Positions 45,219 through 54,493 of a stretch of 64,000 nt of DNA are shown here, piece after piece. The stretch comes from JBKQHQ01 sp052148715 (GTDB lineage Bacteria > Pseudomonadota > Alphaproteobacteria > Rhizobiales > Xanthobacteraceae), in assembly GCA_052148715.1 (NCBI GenBank), contig JBKQHQ010000147.1, positions 1 to 64,000 of the forward strand, given 5' to 3'. The notes beneath the pieces were generated by a model that did no database searches, had not been told where the DNA came from, and worked only from the letters and a program-made list of their open reading frames with translations. Each line of letters opens with the position of its first letter. Within the stretch, counting starts at the first letter, position 1. Position numbers and translations under genes: made by a program.

Positions 45219-46190
45219 CTATCCGCTTGGCTCCGTTTTGATCCCGATCTCAGTCAGCGGATCCTTTGCCCGCAGCCACGCCAATAGCTCCTGCAGCTGG
45301 CGGTCCCGCTTGCTGACGACCGTGGCGTAGTCGGCCGCGAATTCGTACCAGCCCTTGCCGGAGACCGCGCCGACGCTCCCCTCCTCGATCAAGCCGCGCA
45401 AGACCGGGCGGGGGGCGAAATTCGGATCGCCGGTGCGCTCGTGTAGGTTCTCGATGACGGCGAGCGTGTTCTTCTTGTTCACGACCAGATCCTCGGTCAG
45501 CAGCGGCCCCCAGAGCGCGAGACGCGGCCCGAGACTGAGGCGAACGGCGGCGTCGACGTCGTCGCGGGTGGCGAGGCCTTCGTCCACGATGCGATAGACC
45601 TCCGACAGCAGCGCGAACTGCATCCGGTTGATGAGGAATCCCGGCCGCTCCCGGCAGGCGATGCCGACGTGATCGATCGTGCCGAGGAAGCCTCGCCCCC
45701 ATTCCACAAGCCGCGGCGGGGTGAAATCGGCATAGATCAACTCTGCGGCGCGGACGATGTGCGCCGGCGTGATGTAATGGATACCGATGGCGCGCTCGCG
45801 CCGGTCCGTCTTGCTACAGATGTCGCTGAGCAGGAAGGAGGCGCTGTTGGTCGCAAGCACGACGTCAGGTCCGCACAACCGATCGAGCGAAGCGAACAGA
45901 TCCTGCTTGAGCGTGAGGATTTCTTGCACGTTCTCGTGCACCAGGAATGCACCGTCGAGCGCCTGCTCCAGCCGCGGACAGGGGGTCACATTTGCAAGAA
46001 TCGATTCGGTCGGGTGGTCGGTATCGGCGAGGCTTTCAGCAATCGGCAGCGCCCGTTGCCGGTATGAATCCAGCATGGCGCTCTGCACGTCGTGCAGAGT
46101 GACGTGATAGCCATGCCGCGCATAGAGCGTCGCGATGACGCTTCCCATGAAGCCCGCGCCAATGATTGCGATCCGATTGGACGTCTGCAT
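45219..46190 (-). CDS. 3-hydroxyacyl-CoA dehydrogenase family NAD-dependent enzyme
   Basis: 323 residues. Rossmann NAD site RIAIIGAGFMGSVIATLYAR at the start; catalytic region ATNSASFLLSDIC and GIHYITPAHIVRAAELIYAD, where the usual HFFNP-type motif reads HYITPA; C-terminal 3HCDH domain with GFLINRMQFALLSEVYRIVD and GKGWYEF. Relatives include 3-hydroxybutyryl-CoA dehydrogenase and L-gulonate/carnitine dehydrogenases, so the substrate may not be a CoA ester. Last gene of the unit after hyuB, 27 bases away. Confidence 0.85.
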   Translation of the reverse strand: MQTSNRIAIIGAGFMGSVIATLYARHGYHVTLHDVQSAMLDSYRQRALPIAESLADTDHPTESILANVTPCPRLEQALDGAFLVHENVQEILTLKQDLFASLDRLCGPDVVLATNSASFLLSDICSKTDRRERAIGIHYITPAHIVRAAELIYADFTPPRLVEWGRGFLGTIDHVGIACRERPGFLINRMQFALLSEVYRIVDEGLATRDDVDAAVRLSLGPRLALWGPLLTEDLVVNKKNTLAVIENLHERTGDPNFAPRPVLRGLIEEGSVGAVSGKGWYEFAADYATVVSKRDRQLQELLAWLRAKDPLTEIGIKTEPSG

Positions 46191-46217
46191 GAAAAACGCT
46201 CCCTGCCGGGTCGAGCT

Positions 46218-48371
46218 TTAGGCATCGAGGATGATGGTTGGCAGCGTTTCCTGGCCGCGCCGCGCCACTTCGGTCTCAAGCAGCGTACCGCATTCGATGC
46301 AGACGAATTCCCGCAACTCCAGCTCGGCGTGCAGGGTGAGACGCGGCCCGAATGCCTCAGGCGGCACGTCGCGCCGGTGTGCGCGCGGTTTCCAATCCTC
46401 GGTCGCCGGGCCGAGATCAGCACCACACAGGCAGCGGAAGCGCTTGCCGTTGTCGATCCGCGGGCAGACGGAGGCAACCGCGACATCCGGCTCGGCGGCG
46501 GGCGTCCGGCCGCCCAGGCGCTCGGCCCGGATCGCGCGGCGCCGTTGCCGGGTCGCCGCGGCGTCGACGGCGCCGTCGCGCAGCACCACGCCGTAAAGGG
46601 TGGCCGCCCAGTGCGGCGTCACGAAGCCATTGTTGACGTCACGGGCGACCCGCTCAGGCTCGCGGCGGATCGGATCACCATAACCGCCGCCGCCCTGGAA
46701 CGAATAGGCGAGGACGTCGCCGCGGCGGAGCGGGAAGTGGCCCGGCTTGGAATCGAGCCGCCGCACATCGTCGCCCGCATTGAGCAGATCGTGCATGTGG
46801 GTGTTGGCATCGATCAGCTCGGCGATGCTCGCTTTCGACTGGCGCAGCAGATGATAGGCGCAGGCGCCGGGCATGCCGCCGAACTGGCCGACCGAGTTCG
46901 GCACCTGCACGCCATGCCCGACCACCATGGTGTGCAGCTCCTCCACGTCGTGCGGCGTCACGGCAAGCCCGGTGGTCACGCCGCCGCGCATCGCGCCGGC
47001 ACCGGCGGTGTCGGGGATGAACGAGCGGAACAGGTAGAGAAATGGCCCCGCGGCTTCGTTGGCCTCGACGTTGCCGATGCGCGGGCGCGGAATCGAATGA
47101 TCACCGGAGCCGTCGAGGCCGTCGTGGTCGATATAGGCGCCGCCGCCGCCGGCCATGGCGTCCATCAGCAGCATTCCGAAGGGGCCGCCGTCGCGGTCGG
47201 GCCCGGCCATGGTCAGCACCGAGAACTGACCCTTGGTGACGGCTTGGCCTTCCCGCACCAGCTCGGGCACGCTGGCGACCATGCGCGAGAGGGCGGCGAC
47301 CGCCACGTTTTGCACCACCCACGCGGTCGAGACCGTGGCGCCGGAAACCGGCGCGGGCCAGCGCGCGTTGCAGATATTGGCCTCCGGCACCTTGATCGTC
47401 ACCGGCTTGAGCACGCCTTCATTCCAGCGGATGTCCGGGGCGAGGATCGGCAGCAGTCCGGTGAACAGGGCGCCGCGCAAACCCGAGCGGGTGCAATTGA
47501 TGAAGCCCGGTGCCTGCGGGGACGACCCCTGCATGTCGAGGGTGAGGACGTCGCCGCGTTTGATCGCCGCAACCTCGATCTGATAGAGCCGGTTGGCGTG
47601 GCCATCGTGGTCGAGGAAATCGCGCGCCCGGTAGATGCCGTCGGGGATGCGCTTGAGCCGCTCGCGCAGACGGCTTTCCGAGTTGTCGATCTCGGTGCGC
47701 ATGACCCGATCGACCGTGTCGACGCCGTAACGCTCCATCAACTGGCTGAAGCGGCGGGCGGCCACGTTGTTGGCAGCTATCATCGCCTTGAGATCGAGCC
47801 CGACGATGTGCGGCAGCCGAGTCATGCCCATGATCATCTGCCAGATGTCCTGACGCAGCACGCCATTTTCGACGATCTTCACGCCGGGCAGCAGCATCGC
47901 CTCTTGCTGCACGTCGGTCGCCGCAAAGGCCCAGCTGCCGAACGTCATCCCGCCGGTATCGAGCTCGTGGGCGCAGGCGCCGGTCCAAGCGATGCGCCGG
48001 CCCGCGTGAAAGATCGGCATCACGATCGATACATCGGGCTGATGGATGGCGCCCCGGTAAGGATCGTTGAGGATGAACATGTCACCCTCGTTGATCCCCG
48101 GGTTCTCGCTGAAATGCTCGATGATGCTGTAGATCACGGTCGACATGGTGCCGGCATGGAAGATCACCTGCGGCCCCATATTCACGATGGCGCCGTCGGC
48201 GAGATAGATGCCGACGTTGAAATCAGTCGCTTCGGTCACGACCGGCGAGCCCGACACGTTCTTCAGGGTTATCGCCTGCTCCTCGGTGATAGCCTCGAGC
48301 TTGTGGCGGATCACCTCGAAGGTGATCGGATCGATCGCGGTGTTGCCGCGGGATTGCGCGCTGGTATTCAT
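46218..48371 (-). CDS. hyuB: Hydantoinase B/oxoprolinase family protein with zinc-ribbon-like tail
   Basis: 717 residues, longer than the ~520-590 usual for HyuB. About 1-560 is the HyuB domain: ITFEVIRHKLEAITEEQ, FILNDPYRGAIHQPDVSIV, GACAHELDTGGMTFGSWA, and GGGGYGDPIRREPERVARDV. The extra C-terminal ~130 residues carry two Cys pairs (FRCLCGADLG near 643, FVCIECGTLLE near 690) resembling the small zinc subunit of acetone/acetophenone carboxylases. ATG overlaps the hyuA stop (ATGA). It is an ATP-dependent hydrolase or carboxylase subunit acting with HyuA. Confidence 0.85.
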   Translation of the reverse strand: MNTSAQSRGNTAIDPITFEVIRHKLEAITEEQAITLKNVSGSPVVTEATDFNVGIYLADGAIVNMGPQVIFHAGTMSTVIYSIIEHFSENPGINEGDMFILNDPYRGAIHQPDVSIVMPIFHAGRRIAWTGACAHELDTGGMTFGSWAFAATDVQQEAMLLPGVKIVENGVLRQDIWQMIMGMTRLPHIVGLDLKAMIAANNVAARRFSQLMERYGVDTVDRVMRTEIDNSESRLRERLKRIPDGIYRARDFLDHDGHANRLYQIEVAAIKRGDVLTLDMQGSSPQAPGFINCTRSGLRGALFTGLLPILAPDIRWNEGVLKPVTIKVPEANICNARWPAPVSGATVSTAWVVQNVAVAALSRMVASVPELVREGQAVTKGQFSVLTMAGPDRDGGPFGMLLMDAMAGGGGAYIDHDGLDGSGDHSIPRPRIGNVEANEAAGPFLYLFRSFIPDTAGAGAMRGGVTTGLAVTPHDVEELHTMVVGHGVQVPNSVGQFGGMPGACAYHLLRQSKASIAELIDANTHMHDLLNAGDDVRRLDSKPGHFPLRRGDVLAYSFQGGGGYGDPIRREPERVARDVNNGFVTPHWAATLYGVVLRDGAVDAAATRQRRRAIRAERLGGRTPAAEPDVAVASVCPRIDNGKRFRCLCGADLGPATEDWKPRAHRRDVPPEAFGPRLTLHAELELREFVCIECGTLLETEVARRGQETLPTIILDA

Positions 48372-50476
48372 GACGCGGTCTCGGTGAGATCGATGGACAG
48401 ATTGCCGGCGCCGTCGAGGCGAGCGGTTTGGCCGGGGCCAACGTAGACGGTGGTCTCCGGGTGCTCGATGACGGCGGGGCCCGAAACGGAAAATGCTTCC
48501 GGCATTTCCAGCCACTGGAAAACGACGGCCTCGGTCCAGGTCAACGCCGTTGGCTCAAAAATGCGCCGCCGCGCGGCCCGCGGCGCGGCGGTGGCGCTCG
48601 GTTTGTTGATCGACGGCTTGCGGGTGCGCGCCCTGGCGACAACCCGGAAGGTGGTCAGCTCGATGCCGGCGAAGCGGAAGCCGGCGCCTTTGCCGTACAC
48701 GGCCTCGTAGGTTTCCTCGAACGACTCCACGAGCGAGCGGGCGTTCGCCGCGGTCATCGGCCCGTCCGGCGCCGGCATGATCAGATCGTGGGTCTGCCGG
48801 CGGTAGCGCATGTCGACGCTGCGGGCCAGCTCGGACTGCGCGCGCGTGAAGCCCGACTCGGTCATGGCGGCAAGACAGCGCGCTTCCAACTCCGCGAGCA
48901 CGGCATTGACACTGTCGCAGTCAAGACCGTCCCAAGGATCGCGAACACCGCCGCCCGCGCGCAGCACCAGCGAGCGCTCGGCGGAATGCTGAATGTCGGA
49001 GGCGAGCGCGCCATAGGCCGAATGCGCCATGCTGGTCGCAGGAATGAGGATGCGCGGCACGCCAAGCTCGGCGCCGTAACCGATGCAGTGCGCCGGTCCT
49101 GCCCCGCCATAGGCGAGCAGCACGAAGTCGCGCGGATCATGGCCGCGGCCGATCGTCACCTCACGCAACGTGTCGGCCATGTGTCCGTCGACGACATGGC
49201 GGATGCCGGCGGCCGCCGCCTCCACGCTCATGCCGAGCGGCGTGGCGATCTGCTCGCGGATCGCTGCGGTCGCGCCGGCGAGGTCAAGCTTCATGCGGCC
49301 GCCGAGGAAATTGTCGGGCGAGAGAATGCCGAGCACCAGGTCGGCGTCGGTGACGGTCGCGAGCTTGCCCCCGCGCCCGTAGCAGACCGGGCCCGGCACA
49401 GCGCCGGCGCTATCCGGACCGACCCGCAGCAGACCGGCCTCCGTCCGCGCGATCGAGCCGCCGCCGGCACCGATGGCGCGAATGTCGATGACCGGGGTGT
49501 TGAGGTGAAAGCCGCCGACCTCGTGGGTGCCGGAGACCAACGGCTTGCCCTCCACGACCAGCGCCACGTCGAAGCTGGTGCCGCCCATGTCGGTGGTGAT
49601 GACGTTGCTGTGGCCGATCTCCTGCGCGAGCTGCAACGAGCCGATGACGCCGCCGGCGGGGCCGCTGGCCACCAGCAAAACCGGCTTGCGCGCCGCCTCG
49701 TGTGCCGGGATCACGCCACCGGCCGAGTTGAGCACGTTGAACTTGCCGCGAAAGCCGCGATCGCGCAGCAGGCTCTCGATGCGGTCGAGATAGTTGGCGA
49801 CCTTCGGCGCCAGATAGGAATTGAGCACGGTGGTGGCCGTGCGCTCGTACTCGCCGATGATCGTCGACACCTCGCACGACAAGCTCACATAGGCGTCCGG
49901 CCGCATCGAGCGGATGATCTCGCCGACGCGCTGCTCGTGCGCGGGGTTGCGGAACGACCAGAGCAGCGCCACGGCAAAAGTTTGTGCGCCGGCGTCGATC
50001 AATTCTTGGACCGCGGTGCGGACGCTGCCCTCGTCCAACGGAATGAGCACGCGACCGGCCTGATCGACGCGCTCGCGCACCTCGCGCACCAGCCGCCGCG
50101 GCACGATCGGATCGGGATAACGCCGGCGGCTGTAGCGACCCAGATGCTCAACCGGTATGCCGGCGGTGAAGCCCATCAGCCGCTGCAGCGCCAGCGTGTC
50201 GCCGAATCCACGAGTGGCGATCAGACCGGTCGCCGCCCCCGTGCGCTCGATAAGGGCATTGGTCGCTTGCGTGGTGCCATGACCAAAGGCGCTGACGCGG
50301 CCAAGCAGCTCCTCCGGCGCCATTCGCTGCGTCGCCGCCACGATGGCGACGGCGTCGAACACGCCCTTCTCCAGCTCGCCCGGGGTCGTGGGCGCCTTGG
50401 CGGTGCTGATGTTGCCGCCGTCGTCCATCAGGACGAGGTCGGTGAAGGTGCCGCCGATATCGATGCCGAGATACAT
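48368..50476 (-). CDS. hyuA: Hydantoinase A/oxoprolinase family protein
   Basis: 702 residues from MYLGIDIGGTFTDLVLMDDG, the ATP-binding ASKHA-type opening. Other blocks: SAFGHGTTQATNALIER, SGPAGGVIGSLQLAQ, NVITTDMGGTSFDVALV, AGGGSIAR and FVLLAYGGAGPAHCIGYGAE. The longer frame to 50596 lacks a ribosome binding site. HyuA/HyuB pairs hydrolyse cyclic amides (hydantoin, 5-oxoproline) or carboxylate ketones; the zinc-like tail on HyuB hints at the carboxylase branch. First gene of a three-gene unit. Confidence 0.88.
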   Translation of the reverse strand: MYLGIDIGGTFTDLVLMDDGGNISTAKAPTTPGELEKGVFDAVAIVAATQRMAPEELLGRVSAFGHGTTQATNALIERTGAATGLIATRGFGDTLALQRLMGFTAGIPVEHLGRYSRRRYPDPIVPRRLVREVRERVDQAGRVLIPLDEGSVRTAVQELIDAGAQTFAVALLWSFRNPAHEQRVGEIIRSMRPDAYVSLSCEVSTIIGEYERTATTVLNSYLAPKVANYLDRIESLLRDRGFRGKFNVLNSAGGVIPAHEAARKPVLLVASGPAGGVIGSLQLAQEIGHSNVITTDMGGTSFDVALVVEGKPLVSGTHEVGGFHLNTPVIDIRAIGAGGGSIARTEAGLLRVGPDSAGAVPGPVCYGRGGKLATVTDADLVLGILSPDNFLGGRMKLDLAGATAAIREQIATPLGMSVEAAAAGIRHVVDGHMADTLREVTIGRGHDPRDFVLLAYGGAGPAHCIGYGAELGVPRILIPATSMAHSAYGALASDIQHSAERSLVLRAGGGVRDPWDGLDCDSVNAVLAELEARCLAAMTESGFTRAQSELARSVDMRYRRQTHDLIMPAPDGPMTAANARSLVESFEETYEAVYGKGAGFRFAGIELTTFRVVARARTRKPSINKPSATAAPRAARRRIFEPTALTWTEAVVFQWLEMPEAFSVSGPAVIEHPETTVYVGPGQTARLDGAGNLSIDLTETAS

Positions 50477-50765
50477 TGCCGCGCCCGCCGTAAGAACGTG
50501 CTGATCGCTCCGCTTCCAGACTTCCACATAATCGGGAAAATCGCTACCGTCCGTGCCGGGCCGCGTCCCGGAAGTTGCCGATCTGAAGCTCCGCAAGGAG
50601 GCGCACGTGTCACAGCGCCCCGATGGCTATGCGGTTCTCATCACGCGGCGATGTATCTCATCGCTTCGTCGAAGCGTTCTGATAGATCCTGCATCTGGCA
50701 GAGTGCGAGGCCCCGTTTCGGGTAATCGGCCGTGATCGCCGCCCGCAATTCCCGGTCTGATCCCG

Positions 50766-51053
50766 GAAAATCATCGCGCCGTCGCCGGGCACGCCTGTCG
50801 AGATTTTTCCAGGGACGGGCATGCGTCGGCGCCGCGCCGGACAACCCACTCGGCGACGCCGCCATGCTTTGAGCATGCGCCTTGGTGGGTTATGCCGTGG
50901 TTATACCAGCCATCGCAGCAATGCGCGTTCACGGCGGCCGGGAGGTTGACGGTGCATCGCGGCTCTGGCGGCCGTGGTTGCGAGATTTGCTCGGCGGGCG
51001 CTATAGCGAGTTTCAGGTCAGCGGCAGCCGCTGCGGACGCGACAAGCGCCGCG
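50766..51053. repeat. 288-bp direct repeat, copy 2
   Basis: Partner of 44875-45162 in the same orientation, 5.9 kb away, covering nearly all of the intact small exported-protein gene. The hyuA-hyuB-dehydrogenase block lies between the copies. Confidence 0.9.
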
Positions 51054-51082
51054 AGCGTGGCGGTGGCAACAAGGCGATGCAT
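50771..51082 (-). CDS. Small exported protein, DUF3761-like
   Basis: 103 residues from MHRLVATATLAALVASAAAA, a signal peptide, with GGGAGG 8 bases before the ATG. The mature part has CTVNLPAAVNAHCCDGWYNH and CSKHGGVAEWV, resembling the HCxDGxxS...CSxHGGVxxW pattern of DUF3761. Five to six Cys suggest disulphides. Probably periplasmic; function unknown. The gene is partly duplicated at 44880. Confidence 0.7.
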   Translation of the reverse strand: MHRLVATATLAALVASAAAAADLKLAIAPAEQISQPRPPEPRCTVNLPAAVNAHCCDGWYNHGITHQGACSKHGGVAEWVVRRGADACPSLEKSRQACPATAR

Positions 51083-51288
51083 TGGTGATTCCTCCCGAAT
51101 CAGCAAAATGATACGGCTGTGATCGGGAGCCCATTAAGGCGCGTGCGGCAAAAAGCAGGCAAATGTTGGCGATTTACATGGTTTTGCGGGCTGCGCGTTT
51201 GATCTGACAAACGTGAGCCGATCTGAGGCTTTTGCTGCTGCGGTGCAGCAGACTAAGGAAAAAATCGAGTGGTGGGAGCCAACCGACC

Positions 51289-51534
51289 ATGAGCGGGGCC
51301 CGAACCCGAGTTGCTGATCTTTGGTTCAGCATCGCGATTTGGACCAAGGCTATCGAGAGCGCAATTGACGACAACGAGCGCATGCGTTTGATGGCTCAAC
51401 GCGAGAAGAAGATTAGGCGCTTGCGGAAGTGGACGGCCAAGCTCACTCCGGAAGACGTGGCCGCCATTGCCATGGATCCAGACACTGCAGAATTGCTTAA
51501 GTTTCTCAATCTCGGCACTGCGGATGTCCCCTGA
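51289..51534 (+). CDS. Small hypothetical protein (81 residues)
   Basis: From MSGARTRVADLWFS; basic helix QREKKIRRLRKWTAKLTPED then acidic AAIAMDPDTAELLKFLNL. The composition looks like a real helical protein rather than a shadow. No ribosome binding site of note; the frame continues upstream to 51232. No family recognised. Confidence 0.4.
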   Translation: MSGARTRVADLWFSIAIWTKAIESAIDDNERMRLMAQREKKIRRLRKWTAKLTPEDVAAIAMDPDTAELLKFLNLGTADVP

Positions 51535-51967
51535 CGGCTCCCTAACGCGCCGAACTTGTCAGCACGCTCGATTGGCGCATAGTCTCGTGGAGAAATATGG
51601 TCGCCGTGGCTGCTGCGGCGTCAGGTCCCTGGGAGATCGGCCCTGGCTGACGGACTGGCTCGCCGGGATCAGGTCCGACGGCCGGAGCTGGCGCAGCCTC
51701 GACATGGCGGATCAACGTAGCCCACGCAGTCCGGACCTGCCGGAGGTGCTTTGCGGCGCCCGGTGTCTTGTGGGGGTGGTATCATTTGGCGATTCGGTGA
51801 AAACGGCCTTCCTCCAGGACTCCACCCGCCGCGGCGAGCGCCGCACGGACCGGGGGACGAGGCGCCGTGCGGTCCTCGCCGGAAGATCGCGAGCGGTTCG
51901 CGACCTTCCCACACGAGCGCACAGACGGTGTCCGCGCGGGCATGACAAAACGCGGGAGGAACGCAAC

Positions 51968-52573
51968 ATGTTCGGACGCTTCTTCAAGCGCAAAAAAGAC
52001 TCCACACCGTCCAGACCCGAGTTCCTGGCGGGATACATGATCACGCAATTCCTGCCGGATCATCACTGGCAGATTCCGCAGGCCGATCTCGACAATTACG
52101 TCAAGGAAGCCGGTCCGGAGTTCCGCCGGTTGATCGGATACTGGATATTGATCTACTGCGCCTGGCTGTTTCGGCTGGCGGCGTTGCGGCAATTCGGCGA
52201 GGCGTTCGAGCAGGACATGCTGGCGGCGATGCGGGCACGGCTGCAAAAGCCCGAAGCCGCGCGCGTTAAAAAGCTGGCTGGCCGGTCGGAGTTTTGGTTC
52301 AAGAAGCTCGACATGGCGACATCCGAGGCCATGCAGGCTCCGACCCTCAAAGGCGTTCCGGTCCCGACCACTTATTTTGCCGCGTTCGTATTCGTCATCC
52401 TCGACGCCGATAGTCCGTGGCACATGCACGACAAGCCGCCGGACGCCTCTCTGCACCGCGTGACCATGACCCTCGCCAAAGTGCACGACCGTATGATCGG
52501 CGTGCTGCCCCGCATCATGGAAAGGGTGGCGGGGGACGCGCGCACGCGGTCAATCAGCAAACGCAAACGTTGA
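51968..52573 (+). CDS. Hypothetical protein (201 residues)
   Basis: ATG 51968 follows GGGAGGAA with 6-base spacing; upstream codons to 51467 are rejected. Basic N-terminus MFGRFFKRKKDSTPSRPEF, then a helical domain with LDNYVKEAGPEFRRLIGYWI, LIYCAWLFRLAALRQFGEAF and SEFWFKKLDMATSEAMQ, and a basic C-terminus. One moderately hydrophobic helix may touch the membrane. No family recognised. Confidence 0.65.
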   Translation: MFGRFFKRKKDSTPSRPEFLAGYMITQFLPDHHWQIPQADLDNYVKEAGPEFRRLIGYWILIYCAWLFRLAALRQFGEAFEQDMLAAMRARLQKPEAARVKKLAGRSEFWFKKLDMATSEAMQAPTLKGVPVPTTYFAAFVFVILDADSPWHMHDKPPDASLHRVTMTLAKVHDRMIGVLPRIMERVAGDARTRSISKRKR

Positions 52574-52659
52574 CGAGACCGTTTGCTCGACCGACCGATT
52601 AAGGCGCACGGTCAGCCGTTGGCTCGACGGGGTGATCGCACGTGGCCTGCGGCCCCTTT

Positions 52660-52884
52660 CTTCACCTCCCCCCTCGTGGGGGTGGTCGGCGCGCAAAGCG
52701 CGCCGGGAGAGGGGGTTTCTTCGCATAAGTTCACTTGCTCAGTGTTCAGTTTCACAGCTATCGACTCGAGCCGGCGCAGACAACAAAGGATTTTGTAAGA
52801 GAATCTTTGCGAAGAGACCCCCTCTCCCGACACATGCAGGCGAGCCTGCATGTGTCGACCTCCCCCACGAGGGGGGAGGTGAAG
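52660..52884. repeat. MITE-like inverted repeat element
   Basis: The arm 52660-52724 recurs inverted at 52809-52884. Outer parts (CTTCACCTCCCCCCTCGTGG and GGGAGAGGGGGT..CTTCGC) match; the centres of the two arms differ and each forms its own hairpin (CGCGC..GCGCG versus ACACATGCAGG..CCTGCATGTGT). About 84 AT-richer bases separate the arms. No transposase gene. Confidence 0.7.
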
Positions 52885-53537
52885 ACAGGGCGGCAAGTCA
52901 GATGTCGGGTGCAGGTGACAGCTTGACGGAGCCCGCGTTCGTCAAGCAGCACGCGGCCGGCAACGCATCGCGTATTCCGCAGCGCGCCAACGCGCTCCGC
53001 CGGGGTGTTGATTTACACGATTTGTGTTGACATGGATTATGTACATGATAACCTGCGCCTGATTCAACGGAGATCCCGATGGGGCGAGCGTCAAGCCGCT
53101 GCGTCGCTATGGTTGCGTCATCAGACCCGCGGGCCAAGGCGAGAGCGAGCCGCCGCGGCGCGCAGGGACGTGGCGGCGCGCCGGTTAGCAAGGACTGTGT
53201 CGCGCCAAGCGCGCGCGGCCGTGCGTACGCAAGGCGCCTGTTATTCTCCTGTATTTTCAGGCCATCCCAGCGGACCCTGGACGCCATCGAAAGGTTGAGA
53301 GCGGGCAGCTCTGCGCGAATCGTAACTTAAGGGCATGAAGAAGGTGGTATTATATCGCAGGTTGCGAAAAACGAAACGAACCCACGGCGATAATTTCAAT
53401 TGCCTCAAGAGGTTGCGGGACCGATGGGCAAGATATCCTGTTCTCGTTGCCGATCGTTGCGTGGCTTGCCCTCGGAGCCTTGCCGGCGCCAGATGCTTGC
53501 GCGTGCCGCCAACCCGCCCCCGGCATGAGGTACCTGC
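52885..53537. other. Intergenic with possible promoter, no convincing gene
   Basis: A perfect TTGACA (53027-53032) lies in an AT-rich patch, with a poor -10 (TAACCT, 53049-53054) 16 bases on. An 83-codon frame at 53079-53330 follows CGGAGAT but is Arg/Ser-rich and shadow-like, so it is not called. Confidence 0.35.
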
Positions 53538-53969
53538 ATGATCGCCGGACAGCTCGCCATCATCGTTGCTGCCGTGTTCGCCGGGGCGGCGATCTACGTC
53601 AATGTCGCCGAGCAGCCGGCACGCCTCGGCATCGATGATCGGCCGCTGCTGATCGAATGGAAGGCCGCCTACAAGCGTGGCACCGCGATGCAGGCCCCGC
53701 TGGCGCTGCTCGGCTTCTTGCTGGGCCTGTCGGCATGGTGGCAGACCGACGACTGGCGCTGGCTCCTGGGGGCCGTGATCCTCCTGGCCAATTGGCCCTA
53801 CACATTCCTTTGCATCATGCCGACCAACAACCGGCTGATGGGCATCGACCCCGCTCTGGCCGGAGCCGAGAGCCGCAGGTTGATCGTGACCTGGGCCGGT
53901 TTGCACGCCGGCCGTACCGCGCTTGGCTTTGCCGCAACGGCGGCTTTCCTCTGGGGTTCATTGTATTAG
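53538..53969 (+). CDS. DUF1772 membrane protein
   Basis: 143 residues, four membrane helices: LAIIVAAVFAGAAIYVNVAE at the start with the family's Y-N/E pattern, EWKAAYKRGTAMQAPLALLG, WPYTFLCIMPTNNRLMG (conserved PTN before helix 4) and GLHAGRTALGFAATAAF. GAGGT lies upstream of the ATG. Small integral membrane proteins of unknown function; DUF1772 in general resembles anthrone-oxygenase-like proteins. Confidence 0.8.
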   Translation: MIAGQLAIIVAAVFAGAAIYVNVAEQPARLGIDDRPLLIEWKAAYKRGTAMQAPLALLGFLLGLSAWWQTDDWRWLLGAVILLANWPYTFLCIMPTNNRLMGIDPALAGAESRRLIVTWAGLHAGRTALGFAATAAFLWGSLY

Positions 53970-54493
53970 TCGCGATACGTCGGAGTGCCCGACGGTTGCT
54001 CATGCAACTGTAGAGCGTGGCTAACATGGGTCACGATTGTCAGACGACACTTGGCTTTTCGGCGCCGATCTTTGCGCGCCTGCTATCCCATTTCGTCATG
54101 GCAGCAAACCGCTTCGAGATGGGTTGTCCTGGGCGCAAAAACTACATAAATCGCCCCTGGTCCATGTGTCTTGATGTATCGTGGCCGAGAAAGTTTGCGT
54201 TGCGTTTGGGGGATTTCGACCGCATGCGAGGTGCCACCGGCACGCAAGACCTGTCAGCGGCTGGTACGGCATTTGCACGAGGGGGCCGGTGGGCGATTTC
54301 AACTTAATAAATCAGTAGCATGCTGTTCACAAAATCTTCGCGCGGGCCGCGAGCAAAGATCAAGTATTCGCAATGTGGGGGGCATCATCGGATGGCAGTG
54401 GTCCGCTGCGGCTGTTTTCGACCTAGCGGAGCGCGGATAGGACCTGCTCTTGCGGGGCCGCGCGCCCACACGTTGTCCTGACGGGAACGCTGC
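53970..54493. other. Intergenic upstream of the RND efflux genes
   Basis: About 520 bases, mixed composition, no supported gene. The promoter of the efflux operon should lie here; no clear hexamers or operator palindrome could be fixed by eye, and no regulator gene is adjacent. Confidence 0.4.

Noticed and set aside
46092..48446. 784-codon plus-strand open frame
   Set aside because: Antisense to hyuB, His/Arg/Asp-rich, no domain; a GC-bias shadow.
48428..50725. 765-codon plus-strand open frame
   Set aside because: Antisense to hyuA; same shadow composition.
53079..53330. 83-codon frame after a TTGACA-like promoter
   Set aside because: Arg/Ser/Ala-rich, no family; promoter -10 is poor.
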